From Nitrospira sp. CG24A (lineage in GTDB: Bacteria; Nitrospirota; Nitrospiria; Nitrospirales; Nitrospiraceae): a stretch of DNA of 59,861 bases. A program made the translations under genes and the position numbers. Positions 33,893 to 42,343 of this stretch are shown here, piece after piece; the stretch's first letter is position 1; every line of letters begins with the position of its first letter. The notes below the pieces were generated by a model. That model was given only the letters and a program-made list of their open reading frames with translations. It did not search any database and was not told the DNA's origin. The stretch covers positions 102,574 through 162,434 of the forward strand of contig NEWT02000037.1 of NCBI GenBank assembly GCA_002869925.2. The letters are read 5' to 3'.

Positions 33893-34399
33893 ATGTCGAA
33901 GAAAGTGATCATGCTATCAATCGCGGTGCTCTTTGGCATGCAGGCAGGCCTCGCGATGGCAACCAATCCTGACACAGGGCCCGGTTGTGGCTTAGGAAAG
34001 ATATTATGGGCTGATAACGCGCACCAAAAGAATATCGCGCCTCAAGTCTTCATGGCCACCACCAATGGGACTGGCATGAATACCTTTGCCATCAGTTCCG
34101 GGACATCAGGTTGCACAAACGACGGGAAGATAATGGCTGAGCACAAAGCTACTGTTTTCACCGCGGCAAATTTTGAGAATCTATCCCAGGATATGGCACA
34201 GGGTCGAGGCGAGCACCTGGCCTCATTGGCTACTCTGATGGGCGTACCGGCCAACCAACAAGACGAGTTTTTCGCCATGACCCAGAGCCAATACACCGCC
34301 CTTATCCAGGAGGGTAAAGCTTCACCAGTTGCGATGGTCAAAGCAATCAATGGCGCAATTGCCTCGCACCCAGTCCTTGCCCAAGCTTCAACTCGTTAA
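33893..34399 (+). CDS. DUF3015 family exported protein
   Basis: A 168-residue protein with an Ala-terminated signal peptide (GLAMA-TNP). It matches DUF3015: GPGCGLGKILWAD, the Gln/Asn/Thr segment VFMATTNGTGMNTFAISSGTSGC (two cysteines probably disulfide-bonded), the helical AEHKATVFTAANFENLSQDMAQGRGEHLASLATLMGV, and a short tail. AAGGAGG precedes ATG 33893 and a clear promoter lies upstream. Its terminator-like hairpin lies over the start of the next gene. The function is unknown; it is periplasmic. Confidence 0.88.
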   Translation: MSKKVIMLSIAVLFGMQAGLAMATNPDTGPGCGLGKILWADNAHQKNIAPQVFMATTNGTGMNTFAISSGTSGCTNDGKIMAEHKATVFTAANFENLSQDMAQGRGEHLASLATLMGVPANQQDEFFAMTQSQYTALIQEGKASPVAMVKAINGAIASHPVLAQASTR

Positions 34400-34405
34400 C
34401 CACGT

Positions 34406-34441
34406 ACACGGGGCTTCGATGTCAACGTCGAAGCCCCGTGT
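34406..34441 (+). terminator. 14-bp perfect hairpin over the DUF4105 start codon
   Basis: ACACGGGGCTTCGA (34406-34419) pairs perfectly with TCGAAGCCCCGTGT (34428-34441) across an 8-base loop; CTTTCT follows. It looks like the terminator of the DUF3015 gene, but the ATG of the next gene (34419-34421) sits at the stem-loop junction, so the hairpin could also hide that start codon. Confidence 0.7.
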
Positions 34442-36365
34442 CTTTCTGGCCAGCCGCTTGTACATCGTCCTACTGCTGTTCACTCTTATTCTCTTTCCAC
34501 CCTCGCCGGTTGGTGCAGGTGAGCCATCTGAGAATGCCTACCTTGCCGAACTGATCGACAAGAGTCTGCAGGCCAAGCTCGCCGGCGAGCGAGAATGGCA
34601 TCTTCTGCTTCACTATAGAGCAAATCTTTTCGGGGGCTATACCAGTGAGCAGGACGACCCGGGATTTTTCATGTCGCCCAACGGGAAAACCGATCCACAG
34701 GCGGAACTCGACGCGACGCTGAAGCAATTCTTTTCCGAGGAACTCGTCGGGCGCTCAAGGCAGCCGGCTCAATGCGCCTTTATCGCTCGGTACTACTGGT
34801 TGCGGGAACGGTTGCAGTTCGACGATTCCCGTTTGCCGAAAATGGCATGCGAGCGGTTTGACCGCTGGTTCAATGACTTCGAGGCGCAGTCGATCACGCT
34901 CATTTTCCCCTCTGCTTTCTTGAACAATCCTGCTTCCATGTTCGGTCATACGTTTCTTCGGATCGATCAGAAGGGCCAGACCGACCAGACCAAAATTCTG
35001 GCGCAGACAGTCAACTATGCGGCGTACGTCCCTCCTGATGCCGGACTCGCGTATCCGATCCGAGGCCTTTTCGGCGGATACAGTGGATACTTCTCGACCT
35101 ATCCCTATTACTTGAAGGTGCAGGAATATCGAGATATCGAAAATCGGGATATCTGGGAATATCGACTCAGTTTCACGGAATCGCAAGTGAAGCGGTTGCT
35201 GATGCACTCGTGGGAACTTGGGAACGCCGCCTTTGACTATTTCTTTCTCAAAGAGAACTGCTCCTATCATCTCCTGGCGCTTCTTGAATATGCCGATCCT
35301 ACCCTGCACCTCACCGACAAGTTTTTTGTTTGGACTGTCCCTGCCGATACCGTCCGGCTGATTGCATCGAAACCCGGGCTAGTTACCAACATTGCCTATC
35401 GGCCATCTCGGAGCAACGTGATCCGGCGGAAGCGCGAATTCCTGCCTGCAAGCGAACGAGAGTTGGCACATCGGATCACGCAAGATTTCGGCGAACTTAC
35501 CTCGCCGGCTTTTGTCCAATTGGATCCTGCGCGGCAAGTATTTCTGCTCGACCTGGCTTCAGATTATCTCCGATATCGTTCCGAGACGACCGATTCTCCA
35601 CAGCCTGAATGGAAAGAGCGCAACCGGGCAATCCTGACAGCCCGGAGTCAACTCAGAATTCCGTCTCAGGAGTTCACGGTAGTGCCCTTTGCGAAACAAC
35701 CGGAGTTGGGTCACAGGACGTCCCGGGCCTCGGTGGGTGCCGGTTGGCGGAACAACGACACGTTTGAAGAAGTCACCGTACGGGCCGGGTATCACGATCT
35801 GCTCGATCCAGAGATCGGGTATACGCCGAATGCGCAGATCGAGATCGCGTCAGTCAGCCTGCGTCACTATAACCGCGTCGATCAGACGAGAATTGAACGG
35901 GCAACACTGGCCAACATCATGTCGCTCTCACCGATTGATTCGGTCTTTCACGCACCTTCGTGGAAATTCAATCTGGGGATGCAGACCATCACACACAACG
36001 AATGTCAGCTCTGCAGCAACGGGGTCATGAATCTCGGCATCGGGGGAGCGATCGAGTCTCGATTGTTGAAGCGTGAAGTCCTGTTTGCGTTTGCAGAGGC
36101 TGAAGCGAATTACAGTCGTGCGTATGAGGAACAGCATCGTGTCGGCGGCGGTGGAACGGTCGGGATGCTGGCCGACGTCACCGATCAGTGGAAAATGATG
36201 GCCACCGGCACATATTTGAAGTACGGGCTAGGGGAACAGTCCGACGATATTCGGTGGTTTATCGGATCGCGCTATACGATGTCACAGAATTGGGCCATTC
36301 GGCTTGAGTACAACCACCGCGACCGCGACAACGACGTCCTGTTTTCTGCACAGACATTTTTCTAA
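34419..36365 (+). CDS. DUF4105 family envelope protein (permuted His/Cys site)
   Basis: 648 residues from ATG 34419: signal peptide (LYIVLLLFTLILFPPSPVGAG), then a helical region (LFGGYTSEQDDPGFFMSPNGKTDP), then the DUF4105 core. Key residues are H177 in SMFGHTFLRID and C281 in LKENCSYHLLALLE. His before Cys is the order seen in permuted papain-like enzymes (YiiX/LRAT type), so a thiol acyltransferase or peptidase is plausible. I recall, without being able to check, a report that a Bacteroides DUF4105 protein (Lnb) N-acylates lipoproteins. The last ~200 residues are beta-strand-like and end in Phe-Phe, suggesting an outer-membrane barrel. The function is inferred only. Confidence 0.85.
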   Translation: MSTSKPRVFLASRLYIVLLLFTLILFPPSPVGAGEPSENAYLAELIDKSLQAKLAGEREWHLLLHYRANLFGGYTSEQDDPGFFMSPNGKTDPQAELDATLKQFFSEELVGRSRQPAQCAFIARYYWLRERLQFDDSRLPKMACERFDRWFNDFEAQSITLIFPSAFLNNPASMFGHTFLRIDQKGQTDQTKILAQTVNYAAYVPPDAGLAYPIRGLFGGYSGYFSTYPYYLKVQEYRDIENRDIWEYRLSFTESQVKRLLMHSWELGNAAFDYFFLKENCSYHLLALLEYADPTLHLTDKFFVWTVPADTVRLIASKPGLVTNIAYRPSRSNVIRRKREFLPASERELAHRITQDFGELTSPAFVQLDPARQVFLLDLASDYLRYRSETTDSPQPEWKERNRAILTARSQLRIPSQEFTVVPFAKQPELGHRTSRASVGAGWRNNDTFEEVTVRAGYHDLLDPEIGYTPNAQIEIASVSLRHYNRVDQTRIERATLANIMSLSPIDSVFHAPSWKFNLGMQTITHNECQLCSNGVMNLGIGGAIESRLLKREVLFAFAEAEANYSRAYEEQHRVGGGGTVGMLADVTDQWKMMATGTYLKYGLGEQSDDIRWFIGSRYTMSQNWAIRLEYNHRDRDNDVLFSAQTFF

Positions 36366-36537
36366 TTTCATCCAATCTCGTCGGATATCGGACGGATAGG
36401 TATGCTGACCCATCTCTGTGTCCCTCTCACTTCTCAATTGACAGATTCTTTGCTCCCTTCTATACTCCGCGCGACAGCTCCGATGGAGGGATCCTTCGGG
36501 GAGAATCGCGTCACTCATCCAAAAACCAGGAGGACTC

Positions 36538-36864
36538 ATGAAGCAGATAAAAGTCGCTTTGACACTCGCAGGATTGACAGTGGCAGCGTTGAGCCTGACG
36601 GCCTGCCAGATCGTCTATTCGCCGATGGCCGGCACCACGTTCAACGAGACGAAGTACGGCAACATCGCGACGGATGAAGCCGTAGCGACCAAAGAGGGGA
36701 AAGCCTGCGGGACCTCGATTTTGGGGTGGATTGCCCAGGGTGATGCCAGCATCGTTGCGGCCAAAGCCAATGGTGGAATCACGAAAGTTTCGTCCGTGGA
36801 CCATTACGCCAAGAGTATCTTGGGGATCTACGGCGAATGGTGCACGATCGTCAAGGGTAACTAA
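36538..36864 (+). CDS. TRL-like lipoprotein
   Basis: A 108-residue protein with lipobox LTAC-Q and the TRL-family pattern: a short GTTFNETKYG segment, GKACGTSILGWIAQGDASIVAAKANGGITKVSSVDHYAKSILGIYGEWCTIVKG. The two remaining cysteines could pair. The AGGAGG ribosome site is 5-6 bases before ATG 36538. Related TRL proteins are small lipoproteins of unknown function found in many Gram-negatives. A strong terminator follows. Confidence 0.8.
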   Translation: MKQIKVALTLAGLTVAALSLTACQIVYSPMAGTTFNETKYGNIATDEAVATKEGKACGTSILGWIAQGDASIVAAKANGGITKVSSVDHYAKSILGIYGEWCTIVKGN

Positions 36865-36886
36865 TTCTCGAACGTCCGTAATCGAA

Positions 36887-36926
36887 GGGGCCTTTGGGGT
36901 AGAAGCCCCAGAGGCCCTTTTATTTT
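36887..36926 (+). terminator. Intrinsic terminator after the TRL-like gene
   Basis: GGGCCTTTGGGG pairs with CCCCAGAGGCCC (12 pairs including one G-T) around a 6-base loop, followed by TTTTATTTT. Confidence 0.9.
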
Positions 36927-36967
36927 GGTCGGCGCTGCTGGCCAATGGGGTGTAGGGTAGACTTGCG

Positions 36968-37621
36968 ATGTGGCCATTCCCATTGGCGCTCCCGGCTTTC
37001 TTCTCGTTCTCGCTTGCCCTCATAATTTTCTTACTGCAACCTGTCTGGGTTACAGCCGCTGAGACCGCAGACATAGATGTTGGCCTGTATGCATTAGGCG
37101 CCTTTCCATCAGATCAAGGCCTCTTTGCTCAAGGGGGTAATCCTTCGGACGCCAGGATTGCTAATGGGGCTGGAGCTGGTATTAAGGCTTCGGTGTTTCC
37201 GCACGGTTTGGGAAACATCATCGGGATCGGACTGGAATCGTCTGGCCATGGAAGTGAGATCTCATTTTCTTCACCGGTGAACGCAGGCTCCTCGGTCAGT
37301 ACCAACCTCTGGGTCTTCAGTTCAATGGTGAATCTGACTCTTCGCTACCCGGGGAATGCGTTTGTTCCTTACATCGGTGTCGGAGGTGGTTATTCGAGCG
37401 GGGTGCTCAGCCATGCCGACATTCCCGGTCGGTCGGACGAGGATTTTGAAGGTTCATGGGCATTCGGCTCTCAATTCTTTGGTGGAGTGCAGGGTAATCT
37501 GACCGAAAAGGTATTTCTATTCAGTGAATACAAGTACTTCTCTGCCAACTATCACTGGAAGCAGCTCGCGCTGGATTTCCGCTCCCAGTCCGTCTTGTTT
37601 GGCATCGGGCTGCGCTTTTGA
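36968..37621 (+). CDS. Outer-membrane beta-barrel protein
   Basis: A 217-residue protein with a signal peptide (LALIIFLLQPVWVTAAE) and alternating beta strands typical of an OmpA/OmpW-type 8-stranded barrel: IDVGLYALGAF, GAGIKASVFPHGLGNIIGIGLES, NLWVFSSMVNLTLRYPG, VPYIGVGGGYSSG, FGSQFFGGVQGNLTEKVFLFSEYKYFS, and SVLFGIGLRF ending in Phe as outer-membrane proteins do. It is annotated on fold only. The stop (TGA) is followed at once by a short family II repeat. Confidence 0.8.
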   Translation: MWPFPLALPAFFSFSLALIIFLLQPVWVTAAETADIDVGLYALGAFPSDQGLFAQGGNPSDARIANGAGAGIKASVFPHGLGNIIGIGLESSGHGSEISFSSPVNAGSSVSTNLWVFSSMVNLTLRYPGNAFVPYIGVGGGYSSGVLSHADIPGRSDEDFEGSWAFGSQFFGGVQGNLTEKVFLFSEYKYFSANYHWKQLALDFRSQSVLFGIGLRF

Positions 37622-37682
37622 CAGAATGCTGAAAAAACCCGCCAGCAGCGTCCTCGCTGGACGGCCTTTTTGAGCATCCTGC
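37622..37682. repeat. Palindromic element family II, core-deleted copy (61 bp)
   Basis: CAGAATGCTGAAAAAACCCGCCAGC at the left and GCTGGACGGCCTTTTTGAGCATCCTG at the right (short of the whole arms) pair directly around a short spacer. It keeps only the outer arms: a GC stem flanked by A-run and T-run. Starts at the base after TGA 37619-37621. Confidence 0.8.
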
Positions 37683-37787
37683 GCGATTGTGTCGTCAGTG
37701 CCATTCTGTGATAGTTCATCGGTATGTTCTGTATGAATTGAGTTTTTTCGCAACCTGTTAAGTCGTCGTTCTCCGAAGTAAAGCGCG

Positions 37788-38549
37788 ATGAGCCTCCTCG
37801 ACCAATTCTTCGTCTATCACCCAGAGCCATGGCAAGATAAGGACTGGGCTCGGCTCAGTGGTTTGCCGCTGGAAGATGTCTGGTTCATAGCAGCCGATGG
37901 GATGAAGCTGTTTGGCTGGTATGTGGAGGCGCCGGCAGATCGTCCAGTCATACTCTGGTGCCACGGCAACGCGGGGAACATCATCAACCGTCTCGAGAAT
38001 CTGAGGCTTCTCTATCAGTTGGGATTGTCGGTGTTCCTATTCGACTATCGTGGCTATGGTCGGAGCCAGGGGAAGCCGTCTGAAGAGGGGCTCTATCAGG
38101 ATGCGCTCGGAGCGCACGATTATCTTACGCGAACGAGAATGATTCGTCCCGAGCGCATCATCATCTTCGGGCGTTCGCTCGGCGCGGCTGTAGCCGGGGA
38201 AGTTGCCGCGCAGAAATCTGCCGCTGGTTTGATTCTTGAGTCATCGTTCCCGTCGATCGAAGCAGTGGCAAAGTTCCATTACGGTGGCCTGCCGGTTCAT
38301 TGGCTGCTCGGGGCAGACTTTACCTTAATCGATCGCCTTCCACAGCTCTCGCTCCCGAAGCTGATTATTCACGGCGACAAAGACGACATCATCCCAATTG
38401 AGTTGGGCCGACAGGTCTTTGAAGCGGCCAAGCTACCCAAATCCTTCTATGTCATTGAAGGTGCCGATCACAACAATACCTATCAGGTCGGTGGTGCGGC
38501 TTATTTCCGTCGATTTGCCGAATTTGCTCAAGCCGCCATCCGATCCTAG
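37788..38549 (+). CDS. Alpha/beta hydrolase, BEM46-like
   Basis: A 253-residue hydrolase. It has the oxyanion loop VILWCHGNAGN, SVFLFDYRGYGRS, the nucleophile elbow GRSLGAA (Ser), the acid in IHGDKDDIIP, and the His in GADHNNTY. The order and length match the BEM46/YtaP-like group of serine hydrolases. The substrate is unknown. A short N-terminal segment with LDQFFVYHPEPW is typical of the family. Confidence 0.88.
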   Translation: MSLLDQFFVYHPEPWQDKDWARLSGLPLEDVWFIAADGMKLFGWYVEAPADRPVILWCHGNAGNIINRLENLRLLYQLGLSVFLFDYRGYGRSQGKPSEEGLYQDALGAHDYLTRTRMIRPERIIIFGRSLGAAVAGEVAAQKSAAGLILESSFPSIEAVAKFHYGGLPVHWLLGADFTLIDRLPQLSLPKLIIHGDKDDIIPIELGRQVFEAAKLPKSFYVIEGADHNNTYQVGGAAYFRRFAEFAQAAIRS

Positions 38550-38701
38550 CTTACATTCAGCGAGCGCGCGAGACAGATAGGGATAGGGTTTGCCTGTCTT
38601 ACGAGCTGCGTCCGGGCACGCCGCGATGTTGTACGAAAGAAAAGATTAGATTGGCGATTGTCTCGGCATTTGGTACAGTGCGCGTCGGCTGAGCCTAGGG
38701 C

Positions 38702-38737
38702 CTGCTCAGAGGATTGCCTTGCTGGCGGTCTGAGCAG
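38702..38737. promoter_or_regulatory. 9-bp hairpin upstream of mlaA
   Basis: CTGCTCAGA (38702-38710) and TCTGAGCAG (38729-38737) form a perfect inverted repeat 41 bp before the mlaA start. There is no T-run, so it is a candidate 5'-leader hairpin or operator, not a terminator. Confidence 0.35.
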
Positions 38738-38777
38738 ACATGTTCATGACCAAATTGGGATAAGAGGAGGCCGGGTG

Positions 38778-39653
38778 ATGATTCACGTTCGTCTGCTGGC
38801 GTTCTGTCTACTGGTTGTTGCGGCAATGCTTGCGACCGGCTGTGCGGGGAAAACCGGCACAGCGCAGCTGCAAGGGGTGAACGACGCGACGCCAAACGCG
38901 GATCAGGCTCCAGCTCTGGCCCCTCCGGCGCAGTCAGCGACTTCACTCAATGGCCCGCTTGACCCTTTTGCCAGCGCCGACGAGGGAGATGGTGACGAGA
39001 ATGATCCCTGGGAGCCGGTGAACGCCAACATCTTCGAGTTCAACCTCAAGGTCGATCGATATGTGCTCAAGCCGGTGGCGAAGGGCTATGATTTTGTTAT
39101 GCCAGACCTGGTCCAAGTTGGCATCAGCAACATCTTTACCAATCTTCGATTCGCTCCTCGCTTTTTGAACAATGTATTTCAGGGCAAGATCAAAGGCGCC
39201 GGCATTGAAGTCGGGCGGTTCCTCATCAATAGTACGGTTGGGTTGGCCGGCTTCTTCGATCTTGCGACAAAAATTGATCTGGTGACGCCGGAGGAAGATT
39301 TAGGGCAGACGCTCGGCTTTTATGGGGTGAGGCCGGGACCCTATCTTGTGCTCCCCCTGCTTCAGCCCTTTACCGTTCGGGATTTTGTGGGATATGTCGG
39401 CGATGTGTTTCTCAACCCAATCAACTGGTTGGTTGTACCGATCATTGAAGTCGATGGTGTCCCTTCGGTGATTGCCCACAAGAACCGTACGACGACGAGC
39501 ATTATCCAGTATGGGGCACGCGTGGGAGAGGTCGTCAATGATCGGTCGCGGAATCTCCAAAAGTTTCAGGGAGTCGAGGAAGCGACGTTGGATCTCTATA
39601 CCGCAGTCCGCAACGCCTATCTGCAGAAGCGCGCCCAGGCGGTTCGGGAGTAG
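38778..39653 (+). CDS. mlaA: MlaA (VacJ) family phospholipid-transport lipoprotein
   Basis: 291 residues from ATG 38778 (AGAGGAGG upstream). A lipobox LATGC-A ends the leader; a ~60-residue acidic linker follows. The MlaA core is clear: DPWEPVNANIFEFNLKVDRYVLKPVAKGYDFVMPDLV, NIFTNLRFAPRFLNNVFQGK, GRFLINSTVGLAGFFDLATK, EDLGQTLGFYGVRPGPYLVLPLLQP. MlaA sits in the outer membrane and removes misplaced phospholipids with the Mla ABC system, whose other genes are not in this window. Confidence 0.93.
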   Translation: MIHVRLLAFCLLVVAAMLATGCAGKTGTAQLQGVNDATPNADQAPALAPPAQSATSLNGPLDPFASADEGDGDENDPWEPVNANIFEFNLKVDRYVLKPVAKGYDFVMPDLVQVGISNIFTNLRFAPRFLNNVFQGKIKGAGIEVGRFLINSTVGLAGFFDLATKIDLVTPEEDLGQTLGFYGVRPGPYLVLPLLQPFTVRDFVGYVGDVFLNPINWLVVPIIEVDGVPSVIAHKNRTTTSIIQYGARVGEVVNDRSRNLQKFQGVEEATLDLYTAVRNAYLQKRAQAVRE

Positions 39654-39662
39654 CGAAGCCAG

Positions 39663-39744
39663 GTTTGTTTAGTTCATCTGGTTGGTCTGGTTTGTTTGGT
39701 TGTAAACGAGAAAAACCAGATAAACCAAATAGACCAGACAAACG
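39663..39744. repeat. GTTTGTTT palindrome family, copy 1
   Basis: Left arm (GTTTGTTTAGTTCATCTGG, then GGTCTGGTTTG) and right arm (ACCAGATAAACCAAATAGA, then CCAGACAAACG) form an AT-rich foldback of about 82 bp between the converging mlaA and kbl stops. A second member is at 55742-55822. Confidence 0.7.
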
Positions 39745-39747
39745 TTT

Positions 39748-40947
39748 TTATTGGATGATGCCCAGTTCTCGACCAACTGTGGCAAAAGCGGCGCTGGCGC
39801 GTATCAGCTGTTCATGCTGGTGGGCTGCCGACATCTGGACACGAATTCTTGCCTGACCTTCCGGCACGACCGGGTAACTGAACCCTACGACGTACACTCC
39901 TTCTTCCAAGAGTCGCTCCGCCATTCTGGTGGCGAGTGCGGCGTCGCCCAACATCACCGGGATAATGGGGTGCTCGCCGGGAATGAGCCGGAATCCGAGG
40001 GCGGTGAGTTGCGCGCGGAAGAACGCCGCGTTCTCGCGCAGCCTGGCCCGCAACTGGTCGCCTTGAGCGACGAGGGTCATGGCTCGTCGGGCTGCTGCGG
40101 CAATGACCGGGGGCAGTGAATTCGAAAACAAGTAGGGTCTCGATCGCTGGCGCAACAGCTCAACGATCTCTTTTCGTCCGGACGTAAACCCGCCGGTCGC
40201 GCCGCCCAAAGTCTTGCCCAGGGTGCTGGTGATCATCTCGATCCGGTCGGCAACCGCGAAATGGTCCGGTGTGCCGCGTCCGTTGTGCCCGAGTACGCCG
40301 GTCGCGTGACTATCGTCGACGATTACGGCGGCATCGTACCGATCCGCCAGCTCGACGATTCGATCGAGTTTTGCGAGATCGCCGTCCATGGAGAAGACTC
40401 CGTCCGTCGCAATGAGGCGCAGGCGAGAGGATGCCGCATCACGCAGCTTGTTTTCCAGGTCCGCCATGTCGGAGTGGGCATAGCGAAGCCTGGTGGCCTT
40501 GCAGAGCCGGATGCCGTCGATCAGGCTGGCGTGGTTCAGCGCGTCGCTGATGACGGCATCGTGCTCGCCGAGGAGCGCCTCAAAGAGTCCGCCGTTGGCG
40601 TCGAAGCAGGAACTATAGAGGATCGTGTCTTCTGTACCGAGAAAGGTGCTGATCGACTGTTCGAGTTGTGTATGGAGATCCTGCGTGCCGCAAATGAATC
40701 GGACGGAAGCCATGCCGTAGCCATGTTCATGCAGCCCCGCAGTGGCGGCCTGTCTGATGTCGGGATGGTTGGCCAGCCCCAAATAGTTGTTGGCGCAGAG
40801 ATTGAGGACTTCACCTTGGGCTACTCGGACCTCAGCCCCTTGAGGACCAAGGATCTGCCGCTCGGATTTGTAGAGGCCTGCCGCACGGATGTCAGCGAGC
40901 CGCTCTGAAATAGTTTTCTTGAACGAGTCGTAGGCCATCTTCTTCAC
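39748..40947 (-). CDS. kbl: Glycine C-acetyltransferase (2-amino-3-ketobutyrate CoA ligase)
   Basis: A 399-residue pyridoxal-phosphate enzyme of the alpha-oxoamine synthase family: [90 protein letters not shown], and the PLP lysine in [13 protein letters not shown]. It splits 2-amino-3-oxobutyrate with CoA into glycine and acetyl-CoA, the second step of threonine breakdown. tdh lies directly upstream on the same strand, so the two form a pathway operon interrupted only by a palindromic repeat. An alternative ATG is at 40938. Confidence 0.95.
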   Translation of the reverse strand: MKKMAYDSFKKTISERLADIRAAGLYKSERQILGPQGAEVRVAQGEVLNLCANNYLGLANHPDIRQAATAGLHEHGYGMASVRFICGTQDLHTQLEQSISTFLGTEDTILYSSCFDANGGLFEALLGEHDAVISDALNHASLIDGIRLCKATRLRYAHSDMADLENKLRDAASSRLRLIATDGVFSMDGDLAKLDRIVELADRYDAAVIVDDSHATGVLGHNGRGTPDHFAVADRIEMITSTLGKTLGGATGGFTSGRKEIVELLRQRSRPYLFSNSLPPVIAAAARRAMTLVAQGDQLRARLRENAAFFRAQLTALGFRLIPGEHPIIPVMLGDAALATRMAERLLEEGVYVVGFSYPVVPEGQARIRVQMSAAHQHEQLIRASAAFATVGRELGIIQ

Positions 40948-40951
40948 TGAG

Positions 40952-41052
40952 CATACAGCCGTCAGCGATCAGCTGTCAGCTTCGGATGGACCAGAAGGAG
41001 AACGTTGTGCATGAATCCTGTGCTGATAGCTGTAGGCTGACCGCTGAAAGCT
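40952..41052. repeat. Palindromic repeat, CAGC(T/C)GTCAGC family, copy 2
   Basis: Left arm ACAGCCGTCAGCGATCAGC and right arm GCTGATAGCTGTAGGCTGAC, followed by CGCTGAAAGC, fold back over a short spacer, all within the tdh-kbl gap. Confidence 0.7.
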
Positions 41053-41054
41053 TT

Positions 41055-42089
41055 CTATGGGAACAGCACTACTTTTCCACATTGGCCTGAATTGATCAAC
41101 TCAAATCCCCGTGCGAAGTCTGTCAGGGGAAATGTATGGGTGATCACTGGCTTGATATTGAGTCCGGCCTGGAAGAGGCCGGTCAAGCGATACCAGGTTT
41201 TGAACAGTCGGCGGCCTGTAATGCCGTAGACGCGAATCCCTTTAAAAATGATTTCATTGGCGAGATCGCAATTGATCGGGCCGGTTGGAATGCCGAAGAG
41301 CGTGACGCGTCCGCCGTTCTTGACGGCGCTGAAGGCTTGATGCAGCGCCGTCGGGTTTCCCGACATTTCGAGCGACGCGTCGACGCCTTCGCCGCCGGTG
41401 ATGTCGCGAATGGCGGCAGCGATCTGGTCTGTGGTTTCCGTTTTGGCGTTGATGAGATGATCAGCCCCGACCTGTTTGGCAAGGTCCAGGCGGTACTGAC
41501 TGACATCTGAGGCGATGATGATGGCAGCGCCGGCTGTTCGTGCGACGGCGGCAGCGAACAGTCCTGTCGGACCACAGCCTGTAATCAAGATCGTCTGTCC
41601 GGTGAGGTCTTCAACTAACGCGGCGTCGACGGCGTTGCCGAGCGGTTCTTGGAGGCAGGCAAGTTCTGGTGGAAGGGTGGGCGAGGTCTTCCAGAGCACC
41701 GCCTCAGGCAAGGACACATATTCCGCGAACGACCCGTCGCGATCGACGCCAAGGATGCGATAATTCTTGCACACATGCGCTTGTCCGGTCCGACATTGGA
41801 AGCATTGGCCGCATGTGATGTGCGACTCAGCCGCGACGTAATCGCCCACTTTGGCGAGCGTGACGTCCGAGCCGACTTCCACGACCTCGCCGCACATTTC
41901 ATGGCCAATGATGCGTGGCGGCTGGATGCGGCTGTGCGCCCAGGGATCCCAATTGTAAATATGGGCATCGGTCCCGCAGAGCGAGGTGGCGGTGACGCGG
42001 ATGATGGTGTCGGTAGGGCCCGGTTTCGGATCCGGCCTGTCGGTGGCAATTAATCCTGGTTGAGCCGCTGTCTTGACGAGTGCTCGCAT
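41055..42089 (-). CDS. tdh: L-threonine 3-dehydrogenase
   Basis: 344 residues from ATG 42089, the family's usual length. It is a zinc-dependent medium-chain dehydrogenase: catalytic-zinc SLCGTDAHIYNWD and GHEMCGEVVEVG, structural-zinc cysteines CGQCFQCRTGQAHVC, the TDH-specific QEPLGNAVDAAL, and nucleotide-binding TILITGCGPTGLFAAAVA. It oxidises threonine to 2-amino-3-oxobutyrate for Kbl, encoded next. A longer ORF start at 42293 is rejected because homology begins at MRALVK. TATACAAT lies 8-15 bases before the ATG and could be the promoter's -10 region. Confidence 0.95.
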   Translation of the reverse strand: MRALVKTAAQPGLIATDRPDPKPGPTDTIIRVTATSLCGTDAHIYNWDPWAHSRIQPPRIIGHEMCGEVVEVGSDVTLAKVGDYVAAESHITCGQCFQCRTGQAHVCKNYRILGVDRDGSFAEYVSLPEAVLWKTSPTLPPELACLQEPLGNAVDAALVEDLTGQTILITGCGPTGLFAAAVARTAGAAIIIASDVSQYRLDLAKQVGADHLINAKTETTDQIAAAIRDITGGEGVDASLEMSGNPTALHQAFSAVKNGGRVTLFGIPTGPINCDLANEIIFKGIRVYGITGRRLFKTWYRLTGLFQAGLNIKPVITHTFPLTDFARGFELINSGQCGKVVLFP

Positions 42090-42343
42090 GGATTCATTGT
42101 ATACCACGGGTTTGATCCCGCCTACTCTTCCTGGGGAAACTGAGGCTGTCCGCGCTCCTGTCCACGATAACTTTCCGAGATTTTGACCTCGAGCAGCCTC
42201 TGCACAGTCAGGAGCTCTCAATGAAAAACAGGACAGTGTTTCCTGCAATTTCAATTGGTTGGATCCGTAAACGCAGGGGTTCACTCCCGTCATTGACCGT
42301 AGTGGGTTGCGCTCGGGTTCACAAGATCGGTAGGATGCGCCAT

